Shown here: one piece after another, positions 1 through 10,870 of the stretch
Numbering within the stretch: the stretch's first letter is position 1
Layout: each line of letters begins with the position of its first letter
Source of the DNA: Posidonia oceanica
Lineage: Eukaryota > Streptophyta > Magnoliopsida > Alismatales > Posidoniaceae
Length of the DNA: 64,000 nt
Direction: 5' to 3'
Assembly (NCBI GenBank): GCA_037176725.1
Contig: JAZBRS010000076.1
Coordinates: forward strand, 123,833,001-123,897,000
The notes under the pieces: generated by a model
What the model was told of the DNA's origin: nothing
Seen by the model: only the letters and a program-made list of their open reading frames with translations
The model's database searches: none
Translations under genes and position numbers: made by a program

Positions 1-556
1 ATTACTGCTAAAGAGGGGGATGAGGTAATGATGAGAATTATTGCTAAAGAGGGGATGAGATCATGATGAGAACGATTGGTTGATAAGATATCGGACTTAT
101 CGGCCGGCAAAGAGGGGGTGAGGTAATGATGAGATAAAGAGGGGATGAGGTAATGATGAGAATGATTGATAAAGAGGGGGATGAGATCATGATGAGAACT
201 ACTGCTAAAGAGGGGATGAGATCATGATGAGAACTATTGCTAAAGAGGGGGATGAGATCATGATGAGAGTTACTGCTAAAGAGGGGAATGAGATCATGAT
301 GAGAGTTACTGCTAAAGAGGGGATGGGAGAGTTACTGCTAAAGAGGGGATGAGATCATGATGAGAGCTATTGGTTGATAAGATATCGGACTTATCGGCCG
401 GCAAAGAGGGGATGAGGTAATGATGACAATGATTGATTGATAAGATATCGGACTTATCGGCCGGCAAAGAGGGGATGAGGTAATGATGAGAATGATTGAT
501 TGATATGATATCGGACTTATCGGCCGGCAAAGAGGGGATGAGGTAATGATGAGAAG
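1..556. repeat. 3'-UTR tandem repeat, GATAAG family (left element)
   Basis: This is an irregular tandem array. Long units contain GATAAG, eight bases, CTTATC, then GGCCGGCAAAGAGGGG and GATGAGGTAATGATGAG. Short units keep only the GCTAAAGAGGGGATGAG part. The array is homologous to 60776-61500 in the right element. In element sense it lies downstream of the DUF7745-like ORF, in the 3' UTR, where Tat/Ogre elements are known to carry hypervariable minisatellites. The 83-aa minus-strand ORF here is a translation of the repeat. Confidence 0.85.
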
Positions 557-719
557 AAATCATCCTATGACACCAGGAATATCATAGGGGAAAGAGGGGA
601 AGAATGATACCAAGGGGCGATCAAAAGATGCCCCTGGTGTCGGGATGACACCAGGAGCTGGCCAACGCGTCCTTGGCATCAAAAGCAGAGGGAGATGACA
701 AGATTGTCATGCTTGTCAG
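557..719. other. Conserved 3'-UTR spacer with strong stem-loop
   Basis: This single-copy block separates two tandem arrays and recurs at 61501-61680 in the right element. It contains a stem CCTGGTGTC (633-641), loop GGGAT (642-646) and GACACCAGG (647-655). The right element keeps a longer, 11-bp version. Retention of the stem in two diverged elements suggests a structural role in the element RNA. No ORF is convincing. Confidence 0.7.
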
Positions 720-1700
720 ACGAGTAGTTTGGGGTACCAGCCCGCTAGGGACTCAGCTGAGGATGATCAGCTGAGGAGGATGATAGGTTGACGGACCTTT
801 CGTCGAGCAGTTTGGGGTGCCAGCCCGCAGGGGACTCAGCTGGGGATGATCAGCTGAAGAGGATGACAGGTTGACGGACCTTTCGCCGAGCAGTTTGGGG
901 TGCCAGCCCGCAGGGGACTCAGCTGGGGATGATCAGCTGAGGAGGATGACAGGTTGACGGACCTTTCGCCGAGCAGTTTGGGGTGCCAGCCCGCAGGGGA
1001 CTCAGCTGGGGATGATCAGCTGAGGAGGATGACAGGTTGACGGACCTTTCGCCGAGCAGTTTGGGGTGCCAGCCCGTAGGGGACTCAGCTGGGGATGATC
1101 AGCTGAGGAGGATGACAGGTTGACGGACCATTCGCCGAGCAGTTTGGGGTGCCAGCCCGCAGGGGACTCAGCTGGGGATGATCAGCTGAGGAGGATGACA
1201 GGTTGACGGACCTTTCGCCGAGCAGTTTGGGGTGCCAGCCCGCAGGGGACTCAGCTGGGGATGATCAGCTGAGGAGGATGACAGGTTGACGGACCTTTCA
1301 CCGAGCAGTTTGGGGTGCCAGCCCGTAGGGGACTCAGCTGGGGATGATCAGCTGAGGAGGATGACAGGTTGACGGACCTTTCGCCGAGCAGTTTGGGGTG
1401 CCAGCCTGCAGGGGACTCAGCTGGGGATGATCAGCTGAGGAGGATGACAGGTTGACGGACCTTTCGCCGAGCAGTTTGGGGTGCCAGCCCGCAGGGGACT
1501 CAGTTGGGGATGATCAGCTGAGGAGGATGACAGGTTGACGGACCTTTCGCCGAGCAGTTTGGGGTGCCAGCCCACAGGGGACTCAGATGGGGATGATCAG
1601 CTGAGGAGGATGACAGGTTGACGGACCTTTCGCCGAACAGTTTGGGGTGCCAGCCCGCAGGGGACTCAGCTGGGGATGATCAACCGAGGAGGATGATGAT
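720..1700. repeat. 83-bp tandem repeat (left 3' UTR)
   Basis: About 11-12 units have a period of 83 bp (for example TTTCGCC at 881 and 964). Each unit consists of a core shared with the 54-bp repeat at 61681-62785 (GACGGACC, CCGAGCAGTTTGGGGTGCCAG) plus about 29 extra bases. The extra block contains a perfect inverted repeat, CTCAGCTG, eight bases, CAGCTGAG. From 1701 to 1999 there is unique 3'-UTR sequence with no gene. Confidence 0.92.
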
Positions 1701-1999
1701 CCAGCTGGGGGCGACCAGCTGGGGACGCCATATGGCGTAGCTTGACGACGCGGGTCCGCAGAGGCTCCGGACTCTAGATTGGGTGTTGAGGACTTTGCTA
1801 CGTTGTGATGTCTGCAAGTCTGGTTAGAGGGCCCAAGATGGTGATGATAATGATATGCAATACAGCAAAGAATCTTGATGTGCAAGCAGAAAGCAGAAAT
1901 AGTTTTTCATTGATAAAGCTTGGTGGGTACAATGCCTGTGGCAGGCCAGAAATGTACAGCATAATCTGAAAGAAGACCATCTGATGGTTGCACAAGGGC

Positions 2000-3340
2000 C
2001 TAGTCAACTCGGGCCTTCTTCGACTGCCGGAAGTCGGGAAACAAAGGGCCGCTTGGCGGAATTTCAGTGATAGGCCAGAGTTGTCGGACTTCAGCTTCAT
2101 ACTCAGGGGTGCATCCTACACCTCTCACAGCTGCAATGTCTATAGATTGGACCCCATGCTGCATCAGACTAGCAAGCTTCTTGGTTGGGGCAGTTGTGCT
2201 GAGAGGGTACATCTGTAGAAGCTGGGGTGCTGTACTGTCAATGAAGGCGCCCTGCTGGAAGCCGTACTGGCGCTTGACCCTGATTGGATGGTACTCTACG
2301 CCTGCTGTGAAACCTGGAAGAATGATCAGCCGCATGTCACGCACGCTGAAGAAGACAGTGAATGGCTCTGCTGCAGAGGGGACAATACGCCAGGTTATAG
2401 CATCGTCAGTCAGTGCTGACAGCCTCTCGTATTCTTCTTTGACGCTCTTTTCTGTCTTGGCACGGGCGCTGCTGCAGTAGGCTTCAAAGGCATGCACTTG
2501 AGGGCGCAAGAGGTTCGTCTCTAAGTGCGCGGTTAGCCAGACTTGTATGAGTGCTCCGCAACCGTGGAAGTGGCGGCAGCGATGAGAGATGCGGTCCAGC
2601 CCGCGATAGGTCTCTGCCAGGACAACTGGTGCCAGGTCTATGTGCTGGGTCACCACTGCCAATGCAATCTCTGCAACCTCGATGGCCATTGTCAGTCGGC
2701 CATGGGTAAAGATCAACTCGCCCAGGAAGCGGATAACAAATCCTCGGAGCCACAGCTCATCTCCGAGTTCTGCGTGCTTGTTCATGATATCATCAAAGTG
2801 CGCGAGGCGAAGCATAGGTTCAGGCCCGCTGGTGCAGATTAATTTTTGTTGGCAGGTTCGAGTGGGGAGCCCAGTTAGCTGGCTCAGGACTTGGAGGTAT
2901 CCGTCGCGCCTCATGAAAACAGGCGGCCCTAGGATCTTCGAAAAGCCACAGATCCGGCGCACCTCTTCCAATGTAGGTGTCAGCTTAGTCTTGTTGAAAC
3001 GGAAGACATGATGCGCCGGCTTCCAGAATCTTGCGGCGGCACACAGAAGGTGGCGGCTGACCTCCACATCAGCGGCCTTCAGCAGCTTGGTTGGTATACC
3101 CCACAGGCGCAGCTGTTCACAGTCTTGTAGAGTGAGCCTGCTGATCCATTCTCGCAGGGCTTCTGAGCAGTGTGCAGGAGTTAGCAGAGTGGGAAAGCCC
3201 ATTACGCTGATTGCAGAGGGACAGGCAGATAGCTGCAGAAGCTTGAAAGTACCTGCTATCAATAAATAGTCAGATCTCGTAGGCCTATATTCTTTGACAA
3301 TAAACAGAAACTGAGGCTGATAAAGTAGTTCCATATGCAT
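2000..3340 (-). CDS. DUF7745-like extra ORF of the retrotransposon
   Basis: This is an intact 446-codon ORF. I recognise it by pattern as resembling the plant DUF7745 / plant-mobile-domain type: a W-x-x-x-L segment, an aromatic FWKP motif, then FRFN..KLTPTLEEVRRICGF at about residues 113-134, and a long alpha-helical middle part. No catalytic motif is visible, and the molecular function is unknown. The C-terminus ends in a short basic SKKAR stretch that could be a nuclear localisation signal (inference). The start is uncertain: the first ATG gives 446 aa, but a later methionine (MGFPTLL, about residue 47) may be the real one. It lies downstream of integrase and upstream of the 3'-UTR arrays, the usual place for an extra ORF in Tat-type elements. 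A homologue in the same position lies at 63074-64000. Expression probably needs a spliced or subgenomic RNA, since it is separated from pol by 1.4 kb. Confidence 0.75.
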   Translation of the reverse strand: MHMELLYQPQFLFIVKEYRPTRSDYLLIAGTFKLLQLSACPSAISVMGFPTLLTPAHCSEALREWISRLTLQDCEQLRLWGIPTKLLKAADVEVSRHLLCAAARFWKPAHHVFRFNKTKLTPTLEEVRRICGFSKILGPPVFMRRDGYLQVLSQLTGLPTRTCQQKLICTSGPEPMLRLAHFDDIMNKHAELGDELWLRGFVIRFLGELIFTHGRLTMAIEVAEIALAVVTQHIDLAPVVLAETYRGLDRISHRCRHFHGCGALIQVWLTAHLETNLLRPQVHAFEAYCSSARAKTEKSVKEEYERLSALTDDAITWRIVPSAAEPFTVFFSVRDMRLIILPGFTAGVEYHPIRVKRQYGFQQGAFIDSTAPQLLQMYPLSTTAPTKKLASLMQHGVQSIDIAAVRGVGCTPEYEAEVRQLWPITEIPPSGPLFPDFRQSKKARVD

Positions 3341-4743
3341 TCAGCAGTTGATAACAGAACATGGCAGTTAAGCACAGATAAGCAAAGGAGATATGCAGCG
3401 GTCTTGTTGACACGGGGGTGAGGGCCGGCAGGAGATCTAGACCAGCACAGTTCAAGTGTCGTCGATGCGCTCTGCTGGGGAGGAGTACTGTCTCAGGGCC
3501 GAAGCGCGTTGTAGAGCGGAGAGATTGATGGAAGAGGAAAGGAATGAAAGAGGATGCATGTATGCAGGATGCAAGTGCTGTGCTTATGAAGATGAGTAGT
3601 ATGCTTAGATGAATGAGCGTGCTTGGATAAATGAGTATGCTTGGATAGGCGAGTATGCCTGGATAGAATGAGTATGCTTGGATAGAATGAGTATGCTTGG
3701 ATGCCCTCAGCATACAGAGTGCTTTGGTGCCTGCTGCGAAAGAAGGGAGTGGTCCCTGACTCACTGGGCCCTACCTAGATTCTTGGCTTGCTGGTGGCTC
3801 TCCAGAACAGGTTGTTGGCATTATACAGGTGGTGGTGTGGTGAGGACAGGCTACTGGCCACACTCTCAAGACCTACACCTATTCTTTCAGCTCTTTTTTT
3901 TTTGATTGATTTCTCCCTCATAGGTATGCAGTCTTTCTCTGCCCCTAGCCAGGAGAAGGGTGAGTGTTTGCTCTTAGGAGGATGTGGTAGACCCTCTTAG
4001 GCTTGACATGTTGGGGATCTCTAGTGAGGCATGGGGGATAATGGTGCCTGTGTTTTTCGGGCTACATTTTGCCTTTTTTTTTTCTTTTTTTGTTGTGTGT
4101 TTTTTTTCTCTTTTTTTTTTTGCTTGCTTTTTCCCCCCTTTTTTTGGGTTTTTGTTCTATCTCTTTTCTCTTTTTTTTTGCTTGTTGTTTTGTTTTTCTC
4201 TTCTTTTTTTTTCAGGCTTTTGCTATCCCCATTTTGGTGGCAAAAGAAGGGTGCTTGGATTGTAATGGATTTAGGTTTTGGGTCTGCTGTGTGATGGGTA
4301 GAAGGAGCAGGGTTAGACTGCACACCCCTATCTCTAGGGCCGGCTTCTGTCTTCGTCTTCTGTTCCTTGGATGTGCCCAAACCTAGGTGTCTACTCTCGC
4401 TTTTTCCAGACTCACATCCTAACATTTTTTCCTCCCTCAGAGGTGTATGTCCTTGCGAAATTAGGCGGTTCGCCTGTCCTCGTTGGTGGTGGCTCCCTCA
4501 CTAGCTAAGACATCTGAGTAGTGCCAAGTGAGGTAGGGCGACTCTTTCCAGAGCAGGCAAGCACTTCCGGTTTTCATCACCGGGCCAAAGATACAATGCT
4601 TGAGAGGATGACGATGATGATTCGAAAGGAAGGGATGCAAGAGTTGAAAGGATGATGATGATGATTTGAAATAGAGGTGAAGCAAGAAGGCGAGAATGCA
4701 AGCGCAAGTGGGGGAAGGGCATCTGCAACGGGGCCGCTTTCGG
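3341..4743. other. Spacer between extra ORF and integrase, with polypurine tract
   Basis: I see no gene in this 1.4 kb. On the plus strand 4070-4215 is almost pure T with some C; in element sense this is a long A/G tract. Phe-rich ORFs here are translations of that homopolymer. Short GATGAT microsatellite-like runs lie at 4608-4665. A simple ATGAGTATGCTTGGATA repeat occurs at about 3590-3705. The long purine tract could act as an internal polypurine tract, but this is only a guess. Confidence 0.6.
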
Positions 4744-5640
4744 CTACTGATAGTACTTCTTCAGATAGCAGAGGTTGACGGGTTCAGACTGCTCGACCTG
4801 GTCCATATCCTCAAGAGTTACAGCGCCTCCCGAAAAGATCTGCTTGACCACAAAGGGGCCACGCCAATTGGGTCGGAATTTCCCTCGACCGTCAGGCAAG
4901 TGAATGGCACGCAAGACAAGGTCCCCTGGCTGAAAGTTTCTAGGCTGGACCTTCTTCAAGAATGCTCTGGCCATCCGCTTCTGATAGTAGTGAGCGTTGT
5001 GCATAGCTTGCAGTCTGCGCTCATCAATTAAGTTCAGTTGGATGCAGCGGTCTTCGACCCATTCTGCCTCTTCCAACTCAGCTTCTCGTAGGATCCGCAG
5101 AGAGGGGATCTCTACTTCAACAGGCAACACCGCTTCCATTCCGTACACCAGAGAGTACGTGGTGGCTCCTGTAGAGGTCCGGATCGATGTCCTGTACGCC
5201 CAGAGCGCGTACGGGAGCTTGTCGTGCCAATCCTTGTGGGTTTCTGCCATTTTCTTCAGAATCTTGACAATGTTCTTGTTTGCAGACTCCACAGCTCCGT
5301 TCATCTGTGGCCGATAGGGCGAGGATCGATGATGCTTGATCTCAAGACTCTGCAGGTATTCCTCGATCCTTTTGGCAATGAAGTTTGTGCCATTATCAGA
5401 GATGACTGAGTGCGGGACCCCATATCGAGCAACGATATTGTTTCTGATAAATTTTTCTGTTGCCACAGCGGTGACTGTTCTGTAAGAGGCTGCTTCCACC
5501 CACTTGGTAAAGTAATCGATCGCTACCAGAATGTAGCGATGACCATTTGAAGCAGCAGGGTGGATGGCGCCAATGACATCGATCCCCTAGGTGGAGAAAG
5601 GCCATGGCGAGGACATGTTGTGCAGCTGATGTGGAGGGGC
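4744..5640 (-). pseudogene. Ty3/gypsy integrase, catalytic core and C-terminus (partial)
   Basis: The integrase inserts retrotransposon cDNA into the host genome. The visible sequence begins just before the core, at the conserved PWPFST segment. The D,D,E triad is present: D in GIDVIG (about 5580), D in SDNGTNF, and E in NGAVESANK, with 35 residues between the last two as in the family (D,D35E). The C-terminus has a GPF motif (NWRGPFVV) and ends in LKKYY with no chromodomain, as in Tat/Athila-type elements. Breaks: an in-frame TAG at 5587-5589 replaces the family tryptophan just before GIDVIG, and the N-terminal HHCC zinc finger is missing because of the deletion junction near 5640. The 251-aa ORF begins at a GTG valine codon inside the core, so it is not a natural start. 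Confidence 0.9.
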
Positions 5641-7290
5641 CTTGATGATTCTGCTGTTGATGCTGCTGGCTGTTCTGCTGCTGAGGCTGCTGACAGCTCT
5701 GTTACTGATTCTGCTTTCTGCTCTGTTACTGCTGCTGCTTGCACTGCTGATGGTTCCTCCTCCGTGTCTTCTAATGTGCTTGGGGAGGGTATGCCGGACT
5801 GGCGGTTGATCTGAGCACTGCCGCTCGATATGCTGCTCAAATGAGGCATGTGTTGCACAAACCACCTAGACCCGCCTTCTGATTGGAGAGTAATGAGCTC
5901 ATCTGGTCTAGGGGAATCCGGCGCTGCTGAGTCTTCTTCCAAGACCATGATAGAGGCATGGTCTTCTTGCAGAGGAGGGTCCGTAGCCACGGCTTTCCCT
6001 TTCCTTTCTGCAGCTTGATGCTCTGCCAGGTCTTCTGCTATCGACTTGATTTGTTCTTGATAGAGTAGCTCTAAGTCAGACATCCAAGAATCGACCTGGG
6101 CTTCTATCGCCACTCCTTCTTCCTCGTCTGAGGGGGAGTCGACGTAGTAGGCGCCGGGGGCCTGCAGCACTGGCCCGGCTGCAAGACGGATCGCTGCCCT
6201 TGGAATCTGCATGATCTGGTTCACGGGCGCGTCCGATGGCGGCAACTCTGATGTAGAAGGCCCAAATTGACAAGTCAGCGGTGCCATAGATGGATATGCT
6301 GCCAGGGTCACTGTTGGAGAGTAAGCAGGGGTGCTCTTCAGAGGGCTCAAGGGCCCGGAGAGTGTAGTGCTCAGTTGGCCTTTTGTATCGGGCCGTAACT
6401 GAGAGAGTGCAACCTCTAACGCCATGGGGTCTTGCCATGAGAGCTGCTGCTGGTTGTCGGGAGGATGCGAAGCGGACTGCGCCTGCTGCATTCTCGGAGA
6501 TGTGGATGCTGGAGCAGGCTAAGCCGCGCTGTTGACTGTACTGATTAATTGCCCCTCCAAGGATAGGGACAGTGGCACTGATGTTGCTGTGACCGCTGGT
6601 AGCATGCTTGATTCTACCAGAAGGAGTGTCTCTGACTCCTGCACTGCTGCTATCTGTACTTGGGAAGCTGATGTGGCTGCAAAAGAGTGGGAACTTGCCA
6701 GTTCTGCCACAGGGCCTGCTGAGCTGCCTGCTGTTTCTGCCAGAGGAAGAGCTGAATAGATTGACTGTGTGGCCTCTGCTCTGATCACTATTTCTGCTGT
6801 GCTGGTTGGGACTGCCTCTGTTGTACCAGACTGCTCCTCATCCGAGTAGTAGTCCTCAACACACACCCAATCCTCTGTCGGTACCGTGTCTTGATCGTCG
6901 GATGATCCCAGGGTTCCTGCACTGGTAAAGTTAGTGAGGTCTCTGGGAATGGCTGATTCTGGATTGTTGAGCTGAGAGCAGTGATCTTCGTTGGTCTTGG
7001 GCTCGTAGCCGAGGCCTTCAGATTTCCTTCGCTCCACTGCTACGATCGGCTCTGCGATCCCCTGGCCGTGACGCCCGAGCGGCGTACCCTTTATGTAACC
7101 CCACCTGTGACATACATTCTCGACCATTCGAAAGGGGTTGCAGTGAACGGTCAAGGAGTTGACACGTTCAAGATCAGGAATGAAGTTAACCGGCTCACAC
7201 CGATTAACGCGATATAGGGCTTCAGAAGTCTCGAGGTCAAATGGGATAGATTGCGAAGACACGGGGGAGACTGCTTCGATCCGCTCCTTC
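5641..7290 (-). pseudogene. Protease-RT linker of pol with G-patch-like motif
   Basis: This is one reading frame interrupted by TAG at 6519-6521. It follows the protease and stops at the deletion junction. A G-patch-like stretch (GYIKGTPLGRHGQGI) lies at about 7105-7055; such motifs commonly follow the protease in plant Ty3/gypsy elements. The rest is low complexity, rich in Ser, Ala, Glu and Thr, with acidic patches (DSPSDEEEG, about 6140-6115) and short near-repeats of SAAS/AEQ type near 5760-5660. Reverse transcriptase and RNase H should follow but are absent: the frame switches directly to integrase near 5640. Function beyond a spacer is unknown. Confidence 0.75.
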
Positions 7291-7777
7291 TGAAAGTTCT
7301 CCGCCATGACGACAATGACATCGTCGCCGCGACGGTACTTTATCATTCGATGGAGGGTCGAAGGAAGGACCTGATGCTTGTGAAGCCAAGGGCGCCCAAG
7401 CAGAAGATTGAAGTTCGGCTGCAAGTCGACGACATAGAATCTACGTCGAAGACAACCGGGCCAATAGCAAGAGGAATAATCAGGACCCCTAGAGCGTCCT
7501 GGTGAGTGTTGTCAAAGGCTGTCATTCCCTTCACGGCTGGCGTGATGTCCACGGCTTTGAATCCGAGCTTGGTTGCTGTACGCAAGGGGCAGACGTTAAG
7601 GCCTGACCCATTATCAACCAGTGTTAGGGGAATGCGAATGTTTTTGAACTGCACCGTGACGAATAGGGGCTGGTTATGATTAATCCCCGCTGGAGGCAGC
7701 TCATCACTCGTAAAAGAGATGACCTGGGGCTCCGCAATCAACCCAACCATGCTCTCCAAGGCAGAAGGCTCAATGGA
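7291..7777 (-). pseudogene. Retropepsin-like aspartic protease, frameshifted
   Basis: The protease processes the gag-pol polyprotein. The active-site region reads TLVDNGSGLNVCP (about 7625-7587), the plant Ty3 variant D-N-G-S of the D-T/S-G motif. It is followed by a flap-like part and then NLLLGRPWLHKH (about 7412-7377), the conserved ILG-type end of the domain. The two parts are in different frames: a shift of one base occurs near 7435-7445, between the VFDVD segment and the QPNFNLLLGRPW segment. It follows gag in the same frame, separated only by TAG at 7778-7780. Confidence 0.85.
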
Positions 7778-10700
7778 CTAGGACACACGGGCAGCCTGGA
7801 ACACACGAAGAAAAGCCTCGGGGTGTTCGGCAGAGGTGTGGATCAAGTCCCAGATAGAAATGTCGGCTTTGACCTTCTTAAGCTGGGAGGTCAAGTCGGC
7901 TTTAGGTTGGCTCCTTCTAGCAACTAGAGGGGTGATTCTAGCAGGTTCTGAGGGAGTAGTGGCAGGATGCTGGGTTACTATAGGCTGGGTAGGGATTTGG
8001 CTAGTTACAGGCTGATCTGGAGTTGGATCTACTATGGGTTGGTTAGAGGGTGGGGGCATAATAGGTCTAGGGTGAGTTGGCCTAATTGCCGGTGTTGGGG
8101 GCCTGTAAACCCTCCCCAATCGCGTTACTTCCGCGCACATCTCTGTGGCGTAGCTGTAAGGGACGCGATGGGTGTCCAGAGTCAAATCAATGACGACTGG
8201 AGCACGTGCTGCGAGCACAGGAGAGGTTACAGGGGGACCTATTGGATATTGCGGTCTGTCTAATGGGTATGGTTGTTCGGGTGGGAAGGCTGGGGCAGGT
8301 TGAGGTCTGCCTAGAAGGTGTAGCTGAGGTCGCCCTAAGAGGTGGATGGGGGAATTAGGCTGGGCCCTAGCTAGGAGGTGCACAGGGGATTGAGCCTGGG
8401 GAGGCACGGTGGGGGGCGCGAGAGGGCGTTCTGGCCTGGCACACGGTCGGATCAGGTGAATTCCCGACTCGGAGCCGGCAACTGCCGCGAGATAGAGACT
8501 GACTGGGAAAGGCTCAGAGATGTCAGAGATAAGATCAGAAGGGTCGACCACAGAGGTAGCAGGCCCAGAGGGAAAGACAGAGTGGATGCCTGAGGTTCCT
8601 GCCCCTCCCGGATAAGAGTGCTCCGGTAAGGGTTGGCGGGCGATGCCAGAATGCGGGGGAACAGCTGAGTGTGCAGATGCATGAGTGTGTGCTTGAGTGG
8701 ATGCCTCGTGCGTGTCGATCACAATCGTTCCCGATTCGATCAAGTCCTGAATTGCGTTCCGCAGGGAGAAGCAATTGTCCGTCGAATGCCCGACACTTCG
8801 ATGGAAATTGCAGAAGAGGTCTGACCTAAACCAATGCGGCAGAGGACTTGGCGGCGGACGAACCTTCGGGAACTTCAGGAGCGATGCAACCTTTGGCAAG
8901 ATGGCCGTGAGTGGTTCCACCAGTGGGGTGAAACTACACCTCTCAATGGGTGGCCTTCTTTGCCTTGGGTGTGAGCCATGCTGAACCGATGCGGCAGGAT
9001 AGTCCGGTCTAGCGGTGGTAGTGATGTGTGGTGTGTGTGGATTCCTAGGTGCAGGAGCGTACACCATCTGAGCTGGGGCAGGCTGGGATGGCAAGCGAAC
9101 AGGCACAGCAGGAGAATCGACGAATGCAACAGCGGGTTTCGGCGAATCCTTCCTCTTCGGGCGGTTGTTGCTGCTGCCGCTGTTGTTGTTGTTGGAGGCG
9201 CTGCTGTTGGTACTGTTACTGCTTATCACTGCCTGCTTAGCGAACATAGAGAGAGCCGGGAAGTTGCCACTCCGCAAAGAACTCTCCACGCGCGCTCCAG
9301 CTCTGATGAGTGCCGCAAAAGTAGTGACTGGTTGGATGCTAAGCAGAGCTCCGAGAGACGGCTGCGCCCCTTTGATAACGATCTCGATAGACTCCTCGTC
9401 AGAGGGTCTATCTCGAACCTGAGAGGCAAGGGCGCTCCAGCGGCCGACGTACTCCCCGAACGGCTCGCCAGAATTTTGCTTGATTGCGATCAAGTCCGCC
9501 CTCTTTGGGACCAGATCGAGGTTGAAGGAGTATTGTTCCAGGAACGCCTGACTGAGGTCGTTCCAAGTCTTGATGGCTGACATATCAAGCGATGTGAACC
9601 ACTTGAGTGCCGGCCCGGTCAAACTCTTCTGGAACAAGCGGATCAGCAACCTCTCGTCAGCTTGAAGCTGAGCGAGATCACCGCAATACGCCTTCAAGTG
9701 TGCTACGGGGCAGCCCCTACCATTATACTTCTCGAAGTCCGGGATCTTGAACTTCGGAGGGAGTACCGCCTCTGGAAAGCAGCAGAGGTCCTGGAATTGG
9801 TAGGTCTGGTGCTCAGTACCCTGCATTAGTCGTAGTGCTTTCTCCAAGACGTCCATCCGATTATTGATGGGGTCTGGGATTGCTGCTGTAGGAGAGGGAT
9901 CAGCAGGGGTAGCGAGCGCATACGCCGAATGGGTCGCACCTAAGTGCTCCTCCGGATCTACCATAGCGTCGCGTGGTGGAGCAACGGGATGGCCGGCGTA
10001 TCCGTGCTGGGGGACTGTGTATGCAGGAGTGTATGCAGGATGCTGGACCTGATGCAGAGGAGAAGAGTAGATGCCATGCTGTGCTGTGATAGGGGCAGGA
10101 TGACGGAGCACCAGTTGCTATACAGGCGGAGTGCCAGACAGCGAGCCAGTGAGGTACTGGGCTCCAGCCGGTCCGAAGGACTGACCACCAAGGGGAAGTG
10201 GAGCATGCTGTGCTAAGTGTTGTGCAGCAGGAGGCGGTAAACGAGCCCCCATCGTCGGAACCGTGAGCAGTTGAGACGATGGTCGAGGCGGAGGTGTGGA
10301 GGTCGATGCATGGAATGCAGGAACTGGCCTCAGAGGAACCTCAGGAACGACGGGAATAGAAGAAGGACGAACTGATAGAGCCATGCCCTGTAGTTTCTGG
10401 GCAAGCTCCATCAGGTGCTGGTATTGCGCTTCGGGCATCTCGCCAGTGGGGATGCTGAAGTGCAGTGCCGGCGAAGGCTGAGAAACAAGTGGTACGGACA
10501 CAGACTGTCCGGGAGGGAAGGATTCTACAGCAAAGGTCGCAGCGACGGTGGAAGGGATGTCGAAAGCGACGTATCCCTAGGATGGAGGGGGGAGTGGCGT
10601 CTCCGAAACGCGAGTAACGGTCGTCAAGATGGATTCGGCGACCGGATCTGGAGGAAGAGACGCTTGCCACTGTCCTGGGACGTACTGAGAACCTAGAGAC

Positions 10701-10870
10701 GTCAGGGGAGGAAACCCTGGCGTCGGAGGAGGAACAAGGGGGACAGAAAGAGCAACCGGAGGGGCCGGAATGGGAACACCCTCCGTGACAGGAGTGAAAT
10801 GAGGCTCACTAACGTACTGGGCCATTGCTGACCTAGATCGCGTGAGAATAGGGCTGCGACGGGTATTCAA
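7778..10870 (-). pseudogene. Retrotransposon gag polyprotein with internal stops
   Basis: Gag forms the virus-like particle. One frame stays open from 10870 to 7778 except for TAG at 10577-10579 and TAG at 10118-10120. The longest piece (777 aa, beginning at a GTG) has a proline-rich N-terminus, then a retrotransposon gag domain at about residues 118-285 (FEKYNGRGCPVAHLKAYC, LIRLFQKSLTGPALKWF, FLEQYSFN, GEPFGEYVGRW). An asparagine/serine run follows at about 298-316, then a zinc-knuckle-like FCNFHRSVGHSTDNC at about 433-447. The C-terminal third is proline-rich with LLGRPQ-type repeats. Both stops and the one separating it from the protease are TAG. Without them, gag and protease would form one frame, as in many plant Ty3 elements. 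Confidence 0.9.

Noticed and set aside
4021..4425. Phe-rich possible membrane protein and Lys-rich antisense ORF
   Set aside because: They come from the poly-T/poly-A tract; the sequence is low complexity with no start context or conservation.
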